Positions 1 through 9,412 of a stretch of 64,000 bases of DNA are shown here, piece after piece. The translations under genes were made by a program, and so were the position numbers. Under the pieces are notes generated by a model. The model was not told the DNA's origin and searched no databases. It worked only from the letters and a program-made list of their open reading frames with translations. The DNA is from Bog-473 sp963787485 (GTDB taxonomy: Bacteria; Actinomycetota; Acidimicrobiia; Acidimicrobiales; RAAP-2), in NCBI GenBank assembly GCA_963787485.1, contig CAWBDF010000007.1, positions 1 to 64,000 of the forward strand, in the 5' to 3' direction. The stretch's first letter is position 1. Each line of letters begins with the position of its first letter.

Positions 1-1463
1 GCTACGGGGGCCCGGGATGTTGGGACGAGCTTCTGATCAACGGTCACCCGCGCCTGGCCTGCGAAGGGGTTGTGCGTTACCTCCTGGCGCTCGGCGACGA
101 GCTCGCCGAGCGCCAGGAGGCGGCCGATCTAGCCATCCGCTCGATGGGCATCACCTTCACCGTCTACGCCGAATCCAGCGACATCGATCGGGCCTGGCCC
201 TTCGATGTCATTCCGCGTGTGATCTCGATCCAGGAGTGGGACCGCATCTCGGCGGGCCTTGTCCAGCGACTCACCGCCCTCAACCTGTTCATCAGCGACC
301 TCTACGGCGCCGCCAGGGTCGTGGCCGACGGTGTCTTTCCGGCCGAGGTGCTGGCTTCGTCGGTGAATTACCGCCCCGAGTGCCAGGGAGTGCGACCGCC
401 CCAGGATGTGTGGGCCCACGTTTGCGGCAGTGATCTCGTGCGTGACGCGGACGGGACGATGTACGTACTCGAAGACAATCTGCGCGTGCCGTCGGGCGTC
501 TCCTACATGCTCGAAAACCGCCAGGTCACCAAGCGGGTCTTCGCTGACTTGTTCGGCGGTCTCGACATCCGGCCCGTCGACAGCTATCCCAACAAGCTGG
601 CGAGTCTCCTTGCCTCGTTGTCGCCCCGTCCGGGCGAGATACCCGTCATCGCCGTATTGACGCCGGGCATCTTCAACTCGGCTTACTTCGAGCACGCCTT
701 CCTGGCTCAGCAGATGGGCGCCCACCTGGTGGAGGGCAAGGACCTCGTCGTCGACAGCGACGACTGCGTCTATCTGCGAACCGTGGGCGGTCTCGTCCGC
801 GTAGACGTCGTCTATCGTCGGGTCGATGACCTCTTCCTCGACCCAACGGTGTTCAGGTCCGATTCCACCCTCGGGGTCCACGGGCTCATGCAGGCCTGGC
901 GGACCGGGAACGTCGCCCTCGCCAACGCGCCGGGGGTGGGGGTGGCCGACGACAAAGTCGTCTATGCCTATGTACCCGCGCTGATCCGCTACTACCTGGA
1001 CGAAGAGCCCATGATCCCGAACGTCCCGACCTGGCTGTGCCACCACGACAAGGAACGCAGCCACGTGTTCTCCCATCTCGACGAAATGGTCGTGAAGCCG
1101 GCCAATGGGTCGGGCGGTTATGGCATCTTCGTTGGCTCGACAGCGACGAACGTCACGAAGGACGAAGTGCGGCGGCGGGTCGAAGCCGACCCCCGCAGCT
1201 ACGTCGCCCAGTCAATCGTGCAACTTTCCACCGTACCGACGCTCCAGGATGGGCGCATCGTCCCCCGGCACGTCGATCTGCGCCCCTTTATCCTCTCCAG
1301 CAACCAGCCGTACGTGACCGAGGGAGGGCTGACCCGGGTCGCCCTGAAGGAAGGTTCGCTTGTCGTGAACAGCTCCCAGGGCGGAGGCAGCAAGGACACC
1401 TGGGTCATCGACCCCACCGTCGTACCCAGCGGTGGACCTGCCTATGGTCAGTCACAGTCGTGA
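1..1463 (+). CDS. Circularly permuted ATP-grasp protein (5' end outside window)
   Basis: The frame is already open at base 3 and reads into family-like sequence before the first GTG at 72, so the gene begins upstream of the window; about 486 residues are visible. Motifs seen are YMLENR near 510, an ATP-binding stretch KPANGSGGYG near 1096-1125, and a C-terminal SQGGGSKDTWV typical of the circularly permuted ATP-grasp (DUF404/DUF407) family. These enzymes are predicted to join a carboxylate to an amine using ATP; the substrate is unknown. The stop at 1461-1463 overlaps a possible GTG start (1460) of the alpha-E gene, which supports one operon. The glycine-rich loop is intact here, unlike in the paralogue at 5931-8525. 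Confidence 0.88.
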   Translation, partial: YGGPGCWDELLINGHPRLACEGVVRYLLALGDELAERQEAADLAIRSMGITFTVYAESSDIDRAWPFDVIPRVISIQEWDRISAGLVQRLTALNLFISDLYGAARVVADGVFPAEVLASSVNYRPECQGVRPPQDVWAHVCGSDLVRDADGTMYVLEDNLRVPSGVSYMLENRQVTKRVFADLFGGLDIRPVDSYPNKLASLLASLSPRPGEIPVIAVLTPGIFNSAYFEHAFLAQQMGAHLVEGKDLVVDSDDCVYLRTVGGLVRVDVVYRRVDDLFLDPTVFRSDSTLGVHGLMQAWRTGNVALANAPGVGVADDKVVYAYVPALIRYYLDEEPMIPNVPTWLCHHDKERSHVFSHLDEMVVKPANGSGGYGIFVGSTATNVTKDEVRRRVEADPRSYVAQSIVQLSTVPTLQDGRIVPRHVDLRPFILSSNQPYVTEGGLTRVALKEGSLVVNSSQGGGSKDTWVIDPTVVPSGGPAYGQSQS

Positions 1464-1477
1464 GCCAGGACGGCACC

Positions 1478-2452
1478 ATGTTGTTGTCACGGGTGGCTGA
1501 GTCGGTCTACTGGGCCGGGCGCTACCTCGAGCGGGCCGAGGCCACGGCCCGACTGGTGCACGTTCACACCGAACTCTTTCTGGATCTGCCGAAAGCTGCC
1601 GGCGTCGGCTGGACGCCATTGTTGGCGGTGACCGGAAGTGGCGAGGCCTTCCGCCACCGCAAGCTCGAGATCAGCGAGGAGCACGTGGTCGGCTTCCTCG
1701 CCGCCGGCGCCGAACACCGGGGGTCGATCGTCGCCTCCGTCGCCCAGGCCCATGCCAACCTGCGAGTGACCCGGGCGATCCTGCCCAGCGAGGCGTGGGA
1801 GGTGCTGAACCAACTCAACTTGTGGGCGACGGCCACGCTCCACCAAGCCCTCGACCGTCGGACTCGCCTTGGGTGGTTGGCCCAGTTGATCCGCCAGTGC
1901 CAACTGCTTTCGGGGTTGCTCGAAGGCACCATGAGCCACGACGACACCTACGCCTTCCTGGTGGTCGGCCGCTACCTCGAGCGGGCGGACATGACGACCC
2001 GGATTCTCGACGTCCAGGCTGGCATCCTGGTCGGCCAGCGCGACGGAGCCACCCCGTACGCCGACCTGACGTGGATTGCAGTGTTGCGCTCGCTCGGCGC
2101 CCACCAGATGTTCCGGCGCACCGCCGGGTCGATGGTGTCGGGCCCCGCCGCAATGCATTTTCTGCTCCGGGACCCGCAGTTCCCGCGCTCAGTCGAGCGC
2201 TGCCTCATCGAGATCTCGCGCGCCCTGCTCGAGCTGTGCCGGCACAACGACCCGATGGCGGGCTGCGCCGAGGTGCAGCAGCTGCTCGAGCGGGCTGAGC
2301 TCGATTTGTTGGGTGTCGACGAACCGTCGGCCACCGCGCTGCACGACTATGCCATCCGCCTGCAGCAGGGCTTGGGCGGGCTCCATGACCAACTCGTCGC
2401 CACCTACTTCCAGATGGAGCCGCTCACCTCGACCGTGCTGTTGCCGATATGA
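1478..2452 (+). CDS. Alpha-E domain protein (DUF403)
   Basis: This 324-residue, almost wholly alpha-helical protein begins MLLSRVAESVYWAGRYLERAE, the hallmark opening of the alpha-E (DUF403) family. The ATG at 1478 follows AGGA at a good distance and matches the family start; a GTG at 1460 overlapping the previous stop is the alternative. The motif VGRYLERADMTTRILD recurs near 1970-2010, giving the paired GRYLERA elements of the family. Alpha-E domains occur beside circularly permuted ATP-grasp and transglutaminase-like proteins and are predicted partners of the ligase, with no measured activity. Its TGA overlaps the next ATG (ATGA at 2449-2452), implying coupled translation. Confidence 0.88.
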   Translation: MLLSRVAESVYWAGRYLERAEATARLVHVHTELFLDLPKAAGVGWTPLLAVTGSGEAFRHRKLEISEEHVVGFLAAGAEHRGSIVASVAQAHANLRVTRAILPSEAWEVLNQLNLWATATLHQALDRRTRLGWLAQLIRQCQLLSGLLEGTMSHDDTYAFLVVGRYLERADMTTRILDVQAGILVGQRDGATPYADLTWIAVLRSLGAHQMFRRTAGSMVSGPAAMHFLLRDPQFPRSVERCLIEISRALLELCRHNDPMAGCAEVQQLLERAELDLLGVDEPSATALHDYAIRLQQGLGGLHDQLVATYFQMEPLTSTVLLPI

Positions 2453-5400
2453 GCACCCGGGTCGGGCTCACGCACCACATCTCGTACCGCTTCGACCGGT
2501 CAGTGGGACTGTCGCCCCACGTCGTGCGTCTCCGGCCGGCGCCTCATTGTCGCACTCCCATCCTCGCCTACTCGCTGACGGTCACGCCCAGCGAGCATTT
2601 CATCAACTGGCAACAGGACCCCTTCGGCAACCACCTGGCGCGTCTCGTGTTCCCTGAGCCGGCCCGCGAGCTCACCGTTACGGTCGATCTGGTCGCCGAC
2701 CTCGCCATCGTCAACCCGTTCGACTTCTTCGTCGAGGAGTCGGCGGAGCGCTACCCGTTCACCTATGACGCCACCTTGCGGGGCGAGCTGGCGCCGTTCC
2801 TCTCGGACGACGAGCCCAGCCCTTTGCTCGCAAAGTGGCTGCGGGACTGGTCCACCGACCCGGCCTCGCCCGCATCCGGCGGCCCGCCCATCGCTGACTA
2901 CCTCGTCGAGCTCAACCAGCGGGTCTTCCGCTCGGTCGCCTATACGACCCGCATGGAACCAGGCGTACAGACCCCCGACGAGACGCTCGAGAAAAGGCTC
3001 GGATCGTGCCGGGATAGCGCGTGGCTGCTCGTGCACATCCTCCGCCGAGTCGGGCTCGCCGCCCGGTTCGTGTCGGGTTACCTGGTGCAGCTACGCCCGG
3101 ACGAGGCGCCCCTGGACGGCCCGCCGGGACCACTCAGCGACTTCACGGATCTCCACGCCTGGGCGGAGACCTATATCCCCGGGGCAGGCTGGATCGGTCT
3201 CGACCCCACCTCCGGTCTACTGGCCGGGGAAGGCCATCTCCCCCTCGTATGCTCGCCGCATCCGTCGACCGCGGCGCCGATCTCGGGGACCACCGAGCCG
3301 TGCGAGGTCACGTTCGAGTATTCCAACACAATCCGTCGGCTCGAAGCGCCGCCCCGCGTCACCCTGCCGTATTCCGAGGAGCAGTGGAAGGACATCGACG
3401 CCCTCGGCGATGCGGTCGACCAGGCGCTGGCGGCCGGGGACGTGCGCCTCACCTTCGGAGGGGAGCCCACGTTCGTGGCGGCCGACGACATGGAGGCTGC
3501 GCAGTGGACCACGGCGGCGGACGGCGCCGACAAGCGGGCCCGAGGCGAGGAACTCGCCCGGCGACTTCTCGTCCGCTTCGGGCCAGGCGGGCTCCTCCAC
3601 TATGGCCAGGGTAAGTGGTACCCAGGCGAGCCCCTGCCCCGCTGGCAGATCACCCTGCTGTGGCGGGCTGACGGCGAGCCGCTGTGGAGCGACCGCTCCC
3701 TGCTCGCCGAGGCTGTGCTTACCGATGCTGTGCTTACTGATTCAGGTGCGACGGATGCCGCGGATGTCCCTGATGCGCCTCACCGCCCCAGAACCGCTGA
3801 CGCCGCCGTGCTGGCCCTTTCGATCGCCGCCTCCCTCGGCCTGCCCGACGGGTGCTGCATCCCGGGCTACGAGGATCCGCTGCACAGCCTCCTTGTCGAG
3901 GCTCGGTTGCCCGGCGGGGAGCCCCCGGCTATCGACATCGACCCGACCGGCGGATCGATCGCTGACAGCGACGCCCGCCTCGCCGCCGTCGCCGCCCTCG
4001 ACCAGGACGGCCGAGGCGACCCCGTCGGCTGGGTGATCCCGCTGCACCCCTTGCCTGACGCCGGACCAGGCGACCAGCCGGGCTGGGCGACGACCCGCTG
4101 GACGCTGCGCCGGGGCCACCTCGCACTGATGCCCGGCGAATCGCCGATGGGACTGCGCCTGCCCCTTGAGGCCCTCACCTGGCGGCCGGCGCCACCGGAC
4201 CCCGAGCCCTCGACATTCGCCGAGCGGCGGCCGCTCCCGGGCCGCAACGAGGCGGAGGCGCGTCGGCGCCCTAAAGCCAGGGACACCGAGCCCGAGAAGG
4301 TGCCGCGCAGCGCCCTATGCGTCGAGGCCCGGGGGGAAAACCTCTTCGTGTTCCTGCCCCCGCTACAGCAGCTCGAGCACACCGTCGACCTCCTCGGGGT
4401 GGTCGAGAAGGCCACCGCCAAGCTCGGACGGCCAATCGCTCTGGAGGGCTACCTCCCGCCGATCGACCCCCGGCTCGTGAGGCTCGCTGTCACCCCCGAC
4501 CCCGGGGTCCTCGAAGTCAACATCCACCCAGCGTCGTCGTGGCCGGAGCTGGTCGACATCACGACCGGGGTCCATGCCGACGCCCGTGTCACCCGGCTCG
4601 GTACCGAGACGTTCCACCTCGACGGCACCCACGCCGGCACCGGCGGTGGCAACCACCTGACCCTGGGCGGCCCGACGCCCGCCGATAGCCCACTCCTGCG
4701 CCGGCCCGACCTGCTCCGAAGCATCATCACCTACTGGCAGCACCATCCGTCGCTCTCCTACCTCTTCTCGGGCCGGTTCATCGGCCCGACCAGTCAGGCC
4801 CCGCGCGTCGATGAAGCCCGCCACGAGAGCCTCTATGAGCTCGAGATCGCCTTCGCCGAGCTTCAGCGCGGGATGGCGGCCACACGCGACGCCCCACCGC
4901 CCTGGCTCGTCGACCGCGTATTCCGTCACCTCCTCGTCGACGTCACGGGCAGCACCCACCGGGCCGAGCTGTGCATCGACAAGCTGTTCAGCCCGGACTC
5001 GGAGCGAGGCCGGCTCGGGCTCCTCGAACTGCGTGGCTTCGAGATGCCTCCCCACCCCCGAATGGCCCTCGTCCAAGCGCTTCTGGTGCGGGCGCTGGTT
5101 GCTCGTTTCTCGGCCGAGCCCTATGCCGGCCCGCTCGTGCGCTGGGGCACCCAGCTCCACGACCGCTTCTTCCTCCCCCTCTACGTGGCGGCCGACATCG
5201 CCGGAGTGGTCGCTGACCTCGACCGCCACGGGTTCACCTTCGACCTTGCCTGGCTGGCGCCGTTCCTCGAGTTTCGCTTCCCACGCATCGGTGCCGTCGA
5301 CGTCGCCGGCGTCAACCTCGAACTGCGAACGGCCATCGAGCCGTGGTCGGTGCTCGGGGAGGAGGTGACCTCCACCGGCACCGCCCGCTACGTCGACTCC

Positions 5401-5904
5401 TCTGTGGAGCGACTCCAGGTGATGGTAGACGGACTCACCGCCGATCGACACATAGCCACTTGCAATGGCGTGCCCATCCCGCTGCATGCCACCAGCACGG
5501 CCGGGACCTACGTGGCCGGTGTCCGTTACCGGGCCTGGAAGCCGTCGTCGGCCCTGCACCCCACCATCGGCGTCCACGCCCCACTGGTGTTCGATCTCCT
5601 CGACCGCTGGAGCGGCCGTTCCCTCGGAGGCTGTACCTACCATGTGAGCCACCCCGGGGGACTGGCTTACAACCGCTTTCCCGTCAACGCCAACGAGGCC
5701 GAGGCCCGCCGGGCGAGTCGCTTCTCCACCGGAGGACACACCCCGGGGCCCGTCGACATCAGCGCGCTCCTCGGTACTGGGCCGGGCGTCGCAGGCGTCA
5801 GCACTCAAAGCGTGGAATACCCTCTTACCCTGGACCTGCGGCGCGCTCCGAGGCAACCCGAACCCCGGGTTCTTCGGCAACGCCCTGGACCCGGGGAGAG
5901 TTGA
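2449..5904 (+). CDS. Large transglutaminase-like / DUF2126 fusion protein
   Basis: The protein has 1151 residues. Residues 1-90 resemble the bacterial transglutaminase N-terminal region. Residues about 150-270 form a transglutaminase-like cysteine protease core with Cys187 (GSCRDSAW), His236 (LHAWAE) and Asp252 (GLDPTSG), so the catalytic triad is complete. From about residue 330 (LTFGGEPTF) to the end the sequence matches the DUF2126 architecture, with the motif GGGNHLTLGG near 4640-4675. The pairing is known from operons carrying circularly permuted ATP-grasp and alpha-E genes; a peptide-cleaving or acyl-transferring half joined to a ligase-like half is a plausible reading, but no substrate is known. 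No signal peptide is visible, so it probably acts in the cytoplasm. Confidence 0.88.
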   Translation: MSTRVGLTHHISYRFDRSVGLSPHVVRLRPAPHCRTPILAYSLTVTPSEHFINWQQDPFGNHLARLVFPEPARELTVTVDLVADLAIVNPFDFFVEESAERYPFTYDATLRGELAPFLSDDEPSPLLAKWLRDWSTDPASPASGGPPIADYLVELNQRVFRSVAYTTRMEPGVQTPDETLEKRLGSCRDSAWLLVHILRRVGLAARFVSGYLVQLRPDEAPLDGPPGPLSDFTDLHAWAETYIPGAGWIGLDPTSGLLAGEGHLPLVCSPHPSTAAPISGTTEPCEVTFEYSNTIRRLEAPPRVTLPYSEEQWKDIDALGDAVDQALAAGDVRLTFGGEPTFVAADDMEAAQWTTAADGADKRARGEELARRLLVRFGPGGLLHYGQGKWYPGEPLPRWQITLLWRADGEPLWSDRSLLAEAVLTDAVLTDSGATDAADVPDAPHRPRTADAAVLALSIAASLGLPDGCCIPGYEDPLHSLLVEARLPGGEPPAIDIDPTGGSIADSDARLAAVAALDQDGRGDPVGWVIPLHPLPDAGPGDQPGWATTRWTLRRGHLALMPGESPMGLRLPLEALTWRPAPPDPEPSTFAERRPLPGRNEAEARRRPKARDTEPEKVPRSALCVEARGENLFVFLPPLQQLEHTVDLLGVVEKATAKLGRPIALEGYLPPIDPRLVRLAVTPDPGVLEVNIHPASSWPELVDITTGVHADARVTRLGTETFHLDGTHAGTGGGNHLTLGGPTPADSPLLRRPDLLRSIITYWQHHPSLSYLFSGRFIGPTSQAPRVDEARHESLYELEIAFAELQRGMAATRDAPPPWLVDRVFRHLLVDVTGSTHRAELCIDKLFSPDSERGRLGLLELRGFEMPPHPRMALVQALLVRALVARFSAEPYAGPLVRWGTQLHDRFFLPLYVAADIAGVVADLDRHGFTFDLAWLAPFLEFRFPRIGAVDVAGVNLELRTAIEPWSVLGEEVTSTGTARYVDSSVERLQVMVDGLTADRHIATCNGVPIPLHATSTAGTYVAGVRYRAWKPSSALHPTIGVHAPLVFDLLDRWSGRSLGGCTYHVSHPGGLAYNRFPVNANEAEARRASRFSTGGHTPGPVDISALLGTGPGVAGVSTQSVEYPLTLDLRRAPRQPEPRVLRQRPGPGES

Positions 5905-5930
5905 CGGCACAGCCGGGTGCGGGTCACCAC

Positions 5931-8525
5931 ATGACGATCAGTTCGCTGTCCGACCTCCTCGCCTCCTACCGCCCGGCACCGGGTGCGTACGACGAGATGC
6001 TCACCGCCGACGGGCGAATCCGCGAGCATTGGACACACGCCGGGAGCGTGATCGACGATCTGGGCCTCGCCGAGCTCCTCGAACGTCACGCAGAGGCGCG
6101 CCGCCTGCTCGTCGACGACGGGGTCACGTACAACGTTTACGGCCGCGACGATCCCGCCTCTGCTCCCGCCCCGGCCGCCGCGCCGTGGGGCCTCGATCCG
6201 CTCCCGGTGCTGCTCCCCAGGGCTGAGTGGGCCGGCATCGAGCTCGGCGTGATCCAGCGGGCCGAGCTGCTCAACTTGGTCCTCACCGACCTCTACGGCC
6301 CCCGCCAGCTCCTTCGCCGCGGGGTGCTGCCCGCCGAGCTGGTCCTCGCCCACTCGGGCTTCCTCCGCGAGTGCGACCAGATCCGTCTGCCCGGCAGCCA
6401 GCAGCTGTTCTCCTTTGCTGTCGACCTCGCCCGCGACGGCTCGGGCCGCTGCACGGTGCTCACCGACCGCACCCAGGCCCCCTCGGGCGCGGGCTACGCC
6501 CTGGAGAACAGGGTCGTCGTGTCCCGCCTGTTCCCTGGCCTGTATCGCGACTCCCAAGTCCACCGGCTAGCCCCCTTCTTCGGCACGCTGGGGGCTTCCC
6601 TCCGGGACGTCGCCCCGCCCGACGTCGACGATCCCCGGATCGTGCTACTCGGTCCCGGCCCGTGGAGCGAGACCGCCTTCGAACACGCCTATCTGGCTTC
6701 CCGCCTCGGCTATCCGCTGGTTGAGGGCACCGACCTGACGGTGCGCGACGGCCGGGTGTGGCTGTGCTCCCTCGGCCGGCTCGAGCGCGTCGACGTCATC
6801 CTGCGGCGGACCGATGCCTGGTTCTGCGACCCGCTCGAGCTGCTTCCCGACTCCAAGCTCGGGGTGCCCGGCCTCGTCGAGGCGGCCCGCCTCGGTGGCG
6901 TATCGGTCGTCAATACGCTCGGCAGCGGGGTGCTTGAGAACCCGGGCCTTCTGCCCTACCTCCCCCGGTTGGCCGAGCACCTCCTCGGCGAGCAGCTGCT
7001 GCTGCCATCGGTGCCTACCTGGTGGTGCGGCGATGAGGACGGCCGTCGCCACGTGCTCGCGCACCTCGACCGCTTGGTGATCAAGCCGATCGCCCGGGGG
7101 GTCGGGCCGACGTCGGTGTTCTCGTGGGAGCTCAGCAGCGATGCCCGGACTGAGCTGCGGCGCCGGATCGAAGCGCACCCGGCGGGGTGGGTCGGTCAGG
7201 AGGCCATCGAGCTGGCCTCGGCGCCGACGCTCACCCCGTCCGGGCTCGAGGCCCGCCGGACCGTGCTGCGAGCTTTCGCAGTTGCCCGGCGGGACTCCTA
7301 CGCGGTCATGCACGGCGGCCTGACCCGGGTGGCGGGCTCAGCGGGCACATCGGGGAACACCTCCGAGCCCCCGGATAGCTTCCGCATCTCCAATCAGACC
7401 GGCGCCATCAGCAAGGACACCTGGGTGCTGGCGTCCGAACCCGAGAAGGTCTCCGCGTTGAGGATGGCGGCCAGCCCTCAGGTTGAGGCCATCCATCCGG
7501 ACGCGTCGATGTCGTCGCGCGCCGCCGAGAATTTGTTCTGGCTGGGACGCTACGCCGAGCGGGCGGAGAGCATGGCCCGTCTCGTGCGGGCGGTGCACGA
7601 CCGGCGCAACGATTTTCAGCGCGGCACCCGCCCCGCCGGCACCGAATGTCTACACGTGCTGCTCATCGCCCTCACCCGGGTCAGCTCCACATACCCGGGC
7701 TTTGTAGAGGAAGGAGGAAGCGACCGGCTCGTCGATCCCGGTGCCGAGCTATTCAGCCTGTTGGTCGACGGGAATCGCCCCGGCACGCTGGCCCATGCCG
7801 TGCGCCACCTGATTGTTTCGGCCCACGCTGTGCGCGACCAGCTGTCGACCGACACCTGGATGGTGGTGGGCGCCCTCGACCGCGAGATCCGGGACCTCCG
7901 CATGTCCGACCCCCAGCACCCGATGGTCGTGCAACACACCTTGGGTCGGATCATGCAGAGCCTTCTCGCCCTATCGGGTCTCGCCGGGGAGAGCATGGTG
8001 CGTGACCCAGGTTGGCGGTTCATGGACGCGGGCCGGCGCATCGAGCGGGGGCAACAGCTCGCCTCCCTCCTGCAGGCAACCGTCACCGTCGATCGCAGCA
8101 CCCCCACCGACAACCTGCTCCTCGAGTCGGTGCTCATCGCGGCCGAGAGCATCATCACCTACCGCCGCCGATACCGGTCGCGTGCCCAGCTCGAAACGCT
8201 CCTTGACCTCCTCGTGCTCGACGCCGACAACCCCCGCTCGCTCGCTTACCAACTCGACCAGCTCGCCGTCGACGTGCGACTCATGCGGAGACCTGACCGC
8301 CGACCCAGACTGAGCGAGCCCGAGCGGTTGGTACTGGAGGCCTCGACGGCTCTGCGCCTGGCCGATACCGCCGTGCTCGCCGGACGTAGGGAGAACGGCA
8401 CCCACCCCGAACTCGATGGCTTCCTCACCCGCATCCTGGAGTTGCTCTACCGCACCGCGGATGCCATCGACGCGGACTGTTTCGTTCACCTCCTGCCGCT
8501 GCAATCATTGCTTGCCTCGTCGTGA
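5931..8525 (+). CDS. Circularly permuted ATP-grasp / alpha-E fusion protein
   Basis: The ATG at 5931 opens an 864-residue protein whose N-terminus (YDEMLTADGRIREHW near residues 25-40) is the usual start of circularly permuted ATP-grasp proteins. Residues 1-510 are the ATP-grasp part and residues about 526-864 an alpha-E domain (ENLFWLGRYAERAE). It thus fuses the functions of the two genes at 1-2452. The position that holds KPANGSGGYG in the upstream paralogue here reads KPIARGVGPTSVF, losing the Gly-rich loop, so ATP binding may be changed or lost. The gap from the previous stop is 26 bases, with only a weak ribosome site. The same reading frame stays open far upstream, but that extension shadows the preceding gene. 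Confidence 0.87.
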   Translation: MTISSLSDLLASYRPAPGAYDEMLTADGRIREHWTHAGSVIDDLGLAELLERHAEARRLLVDDGVTYNVYGRDDPASAPAPAAAPWGLDPLPVLLPRAEWAGIELGVIQRAELLNLVLTDLYGPRQLLRRGVLPAELVLAHSGFLRECDQIRLPGSQQLFSFAVDLARDGSGRCTVLTDRTQAPSGAGYALENRVVVSRLFPGLYRDSQVHRLAPFFGTLGASLRDVAPPDVDDPRIVLLGPGPWSETAFEHAYLASRLGYPLVEGTDLTVRDGRVWLCSLGRLERVDVILRRTDAWFCDPLELLPDSKLGVPGLVEAARLGGVSVVNTLGSGVLENPGLLPYLPRLAEHLLGEQLLLPSVPTWWCGDEDGRRHVLAHLDRLVIKPIARGVGPTSVFSWELSSDARTELRRRIEAHPAGWVGQEAIELASAPTLTPSGLEARRTVLRAFAVARRDSYAVMHGGLTRVAGSAGTSGNTSEPPDSFRISNQTGAISKDTWVLASEPEKVSALRMAASPQVEAIHPDASMSSRAAENLFWLGRYAERAESMARLVRAVHDRRNDFQRGTRPAGTECLHVLLIALTRVSSTYPGFVEEGGSDRLVDPGAELFSLLVDGNRPGTLAHAVRHLIVSAHAVRDQLSTDTWMVVGALDREIRDLRMSDPQHPMVVQHTLGRIMQSLLALSGLAGESMVRDPGWRFMDAGRRIERGQQLASLLQATVTVDRSTPTDNLLLESVLIAAESIITYRRRYRSRAQLETLLDLLVLDADNPRSLAYQLDQLAVDVRLMRRPDRRPRLSEPERLVLEASTALRLADTAVLAGRRENGTHPELDGFLTRILELLYRTADAIDADCFVHLLPLQSLLASS

Positions 8526-9412
8526 CCTATCGCGTTGTTCACCGTACGGAGTACCAATACGAATCGGAGGTGTCGTCGAGCTACGGCGAGCTGTACCTGC
8601 TACTCCGCGACGCCCCTGGCCAGGTGTGTCGGTCCTCCAAGGTGCGTATCGAACCTGAGCCGCACGACTATCGGGAGCGCACCGACTTCTACGGGAACCG
8701 CGCCGCCTATTTCGCCGTGCTTGAGCCTCATACCCAGTTATCCGTGACCGCCGAAAGCGTGGTAGACGTCAGCCGGCCCGGCCCGCTCCCGTTGCAACTC
8801 GACCAGGTGTGGAACACGATACGCGACCGCCTTCGCCTGGACCCCGCCGACGACGTGTTCGACGCCCGCGGCTTCGTCCTCAGCTCGCCCAAGATCGTGC
8901 TATCGCCGGCCGTCGCCGCCTACGCTGCGGAGTCGTTCCCCGCCGGACGGCCGCTCGCTGAGGCCCTCACTGAACTCACCTCGCGCATCCACGCCGACTT
9001 CGTCTACGAGCCGGGTGCAACCTCCGTGAGCACCACGCTTAGCGAGCTGCTCGAGTGTCGCAAGGGGGTCTGCCAGGACTTCGCCCACCTGGCCGTGGGC
9101 TCCCTGCGGTCGGTCGGGCTCGCCGCCCGCTACGTGAGCGGCTACCTCGAGACGAGGCCCCCGCCGGGGCGACCCCGCCTTAGCGGGGCCGACGTGTCCC
9201 ACGCCTGGGCGTCGGTTTTCGTGCCCGACGCCGGCTGGGTCGACCTCGACCCGACCAACAACCAGTTCGTCTCCGATCGCTATGTCACCACGGCCTGTGG
9301 CCGCGATTACGGGGACGTGTCGCCGCTGAAAGGCGTCATCTACACGGAGAGCACGAAGAACGAGCTGCACGTCTCGGTGGACGTGTTGCCTCTTGTCGAG
9401 AGGTCCGGCTGA
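8522..9412 (+). CDS. Transglutaminase-like cysteine peptidase family protein
   Basis: The GTG at 8522 overlaps the stop of the ATP-grasp/alpha-E gene by four bases. The 296-residue product has a bacterial transglutaminase N-terminal region (YRVVHRTEYQYESEV) and a core with Cys184 (KGVCQDFAH), His227 (SHAWASV) and Asp243 (DLDPTNN), a full Cys-His-Asp triad. This family includes peptidases and amide-bond-forming enzymes; association with the ATP-grasp/alpha-E genes points to processing of a peptide made or modified by them. No signal peptide is seen. Confidence 0.9.
   Translation: MTYRVVHRTEYQYESEVSSSYGELYLLLRDAPGQVCRSSKVRIEPEPHDYRERTDFYGNRAAYFAVLEPHTQLSVTAESVVDVSRPGPLPLQLDQVWNTIRDRLRLDPADDVFDARGFVLSSPKIVLSPAVAAYAAESFPAGRPLAEALTELTSRIHADFVYEPGATSVSTTLSELLECRKGVCQDFAHLAVGSLRSVGLAARYVSGYLETRPPPGRPRLSGADVSHAWASVFVPDAGWVDLDPTNNQFVSDRYVTTACGRDYGDVSPLKGVIYTESTKNELHVSVDVLPLVERSG

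Noticed and set aside
4363..5910. Long minus-strand open frame (515 codons) opposite the DUF2126 gene
   Set aside because: It is antisense to a well-supported gene, has no family-like motifs, and arises from high GC content.
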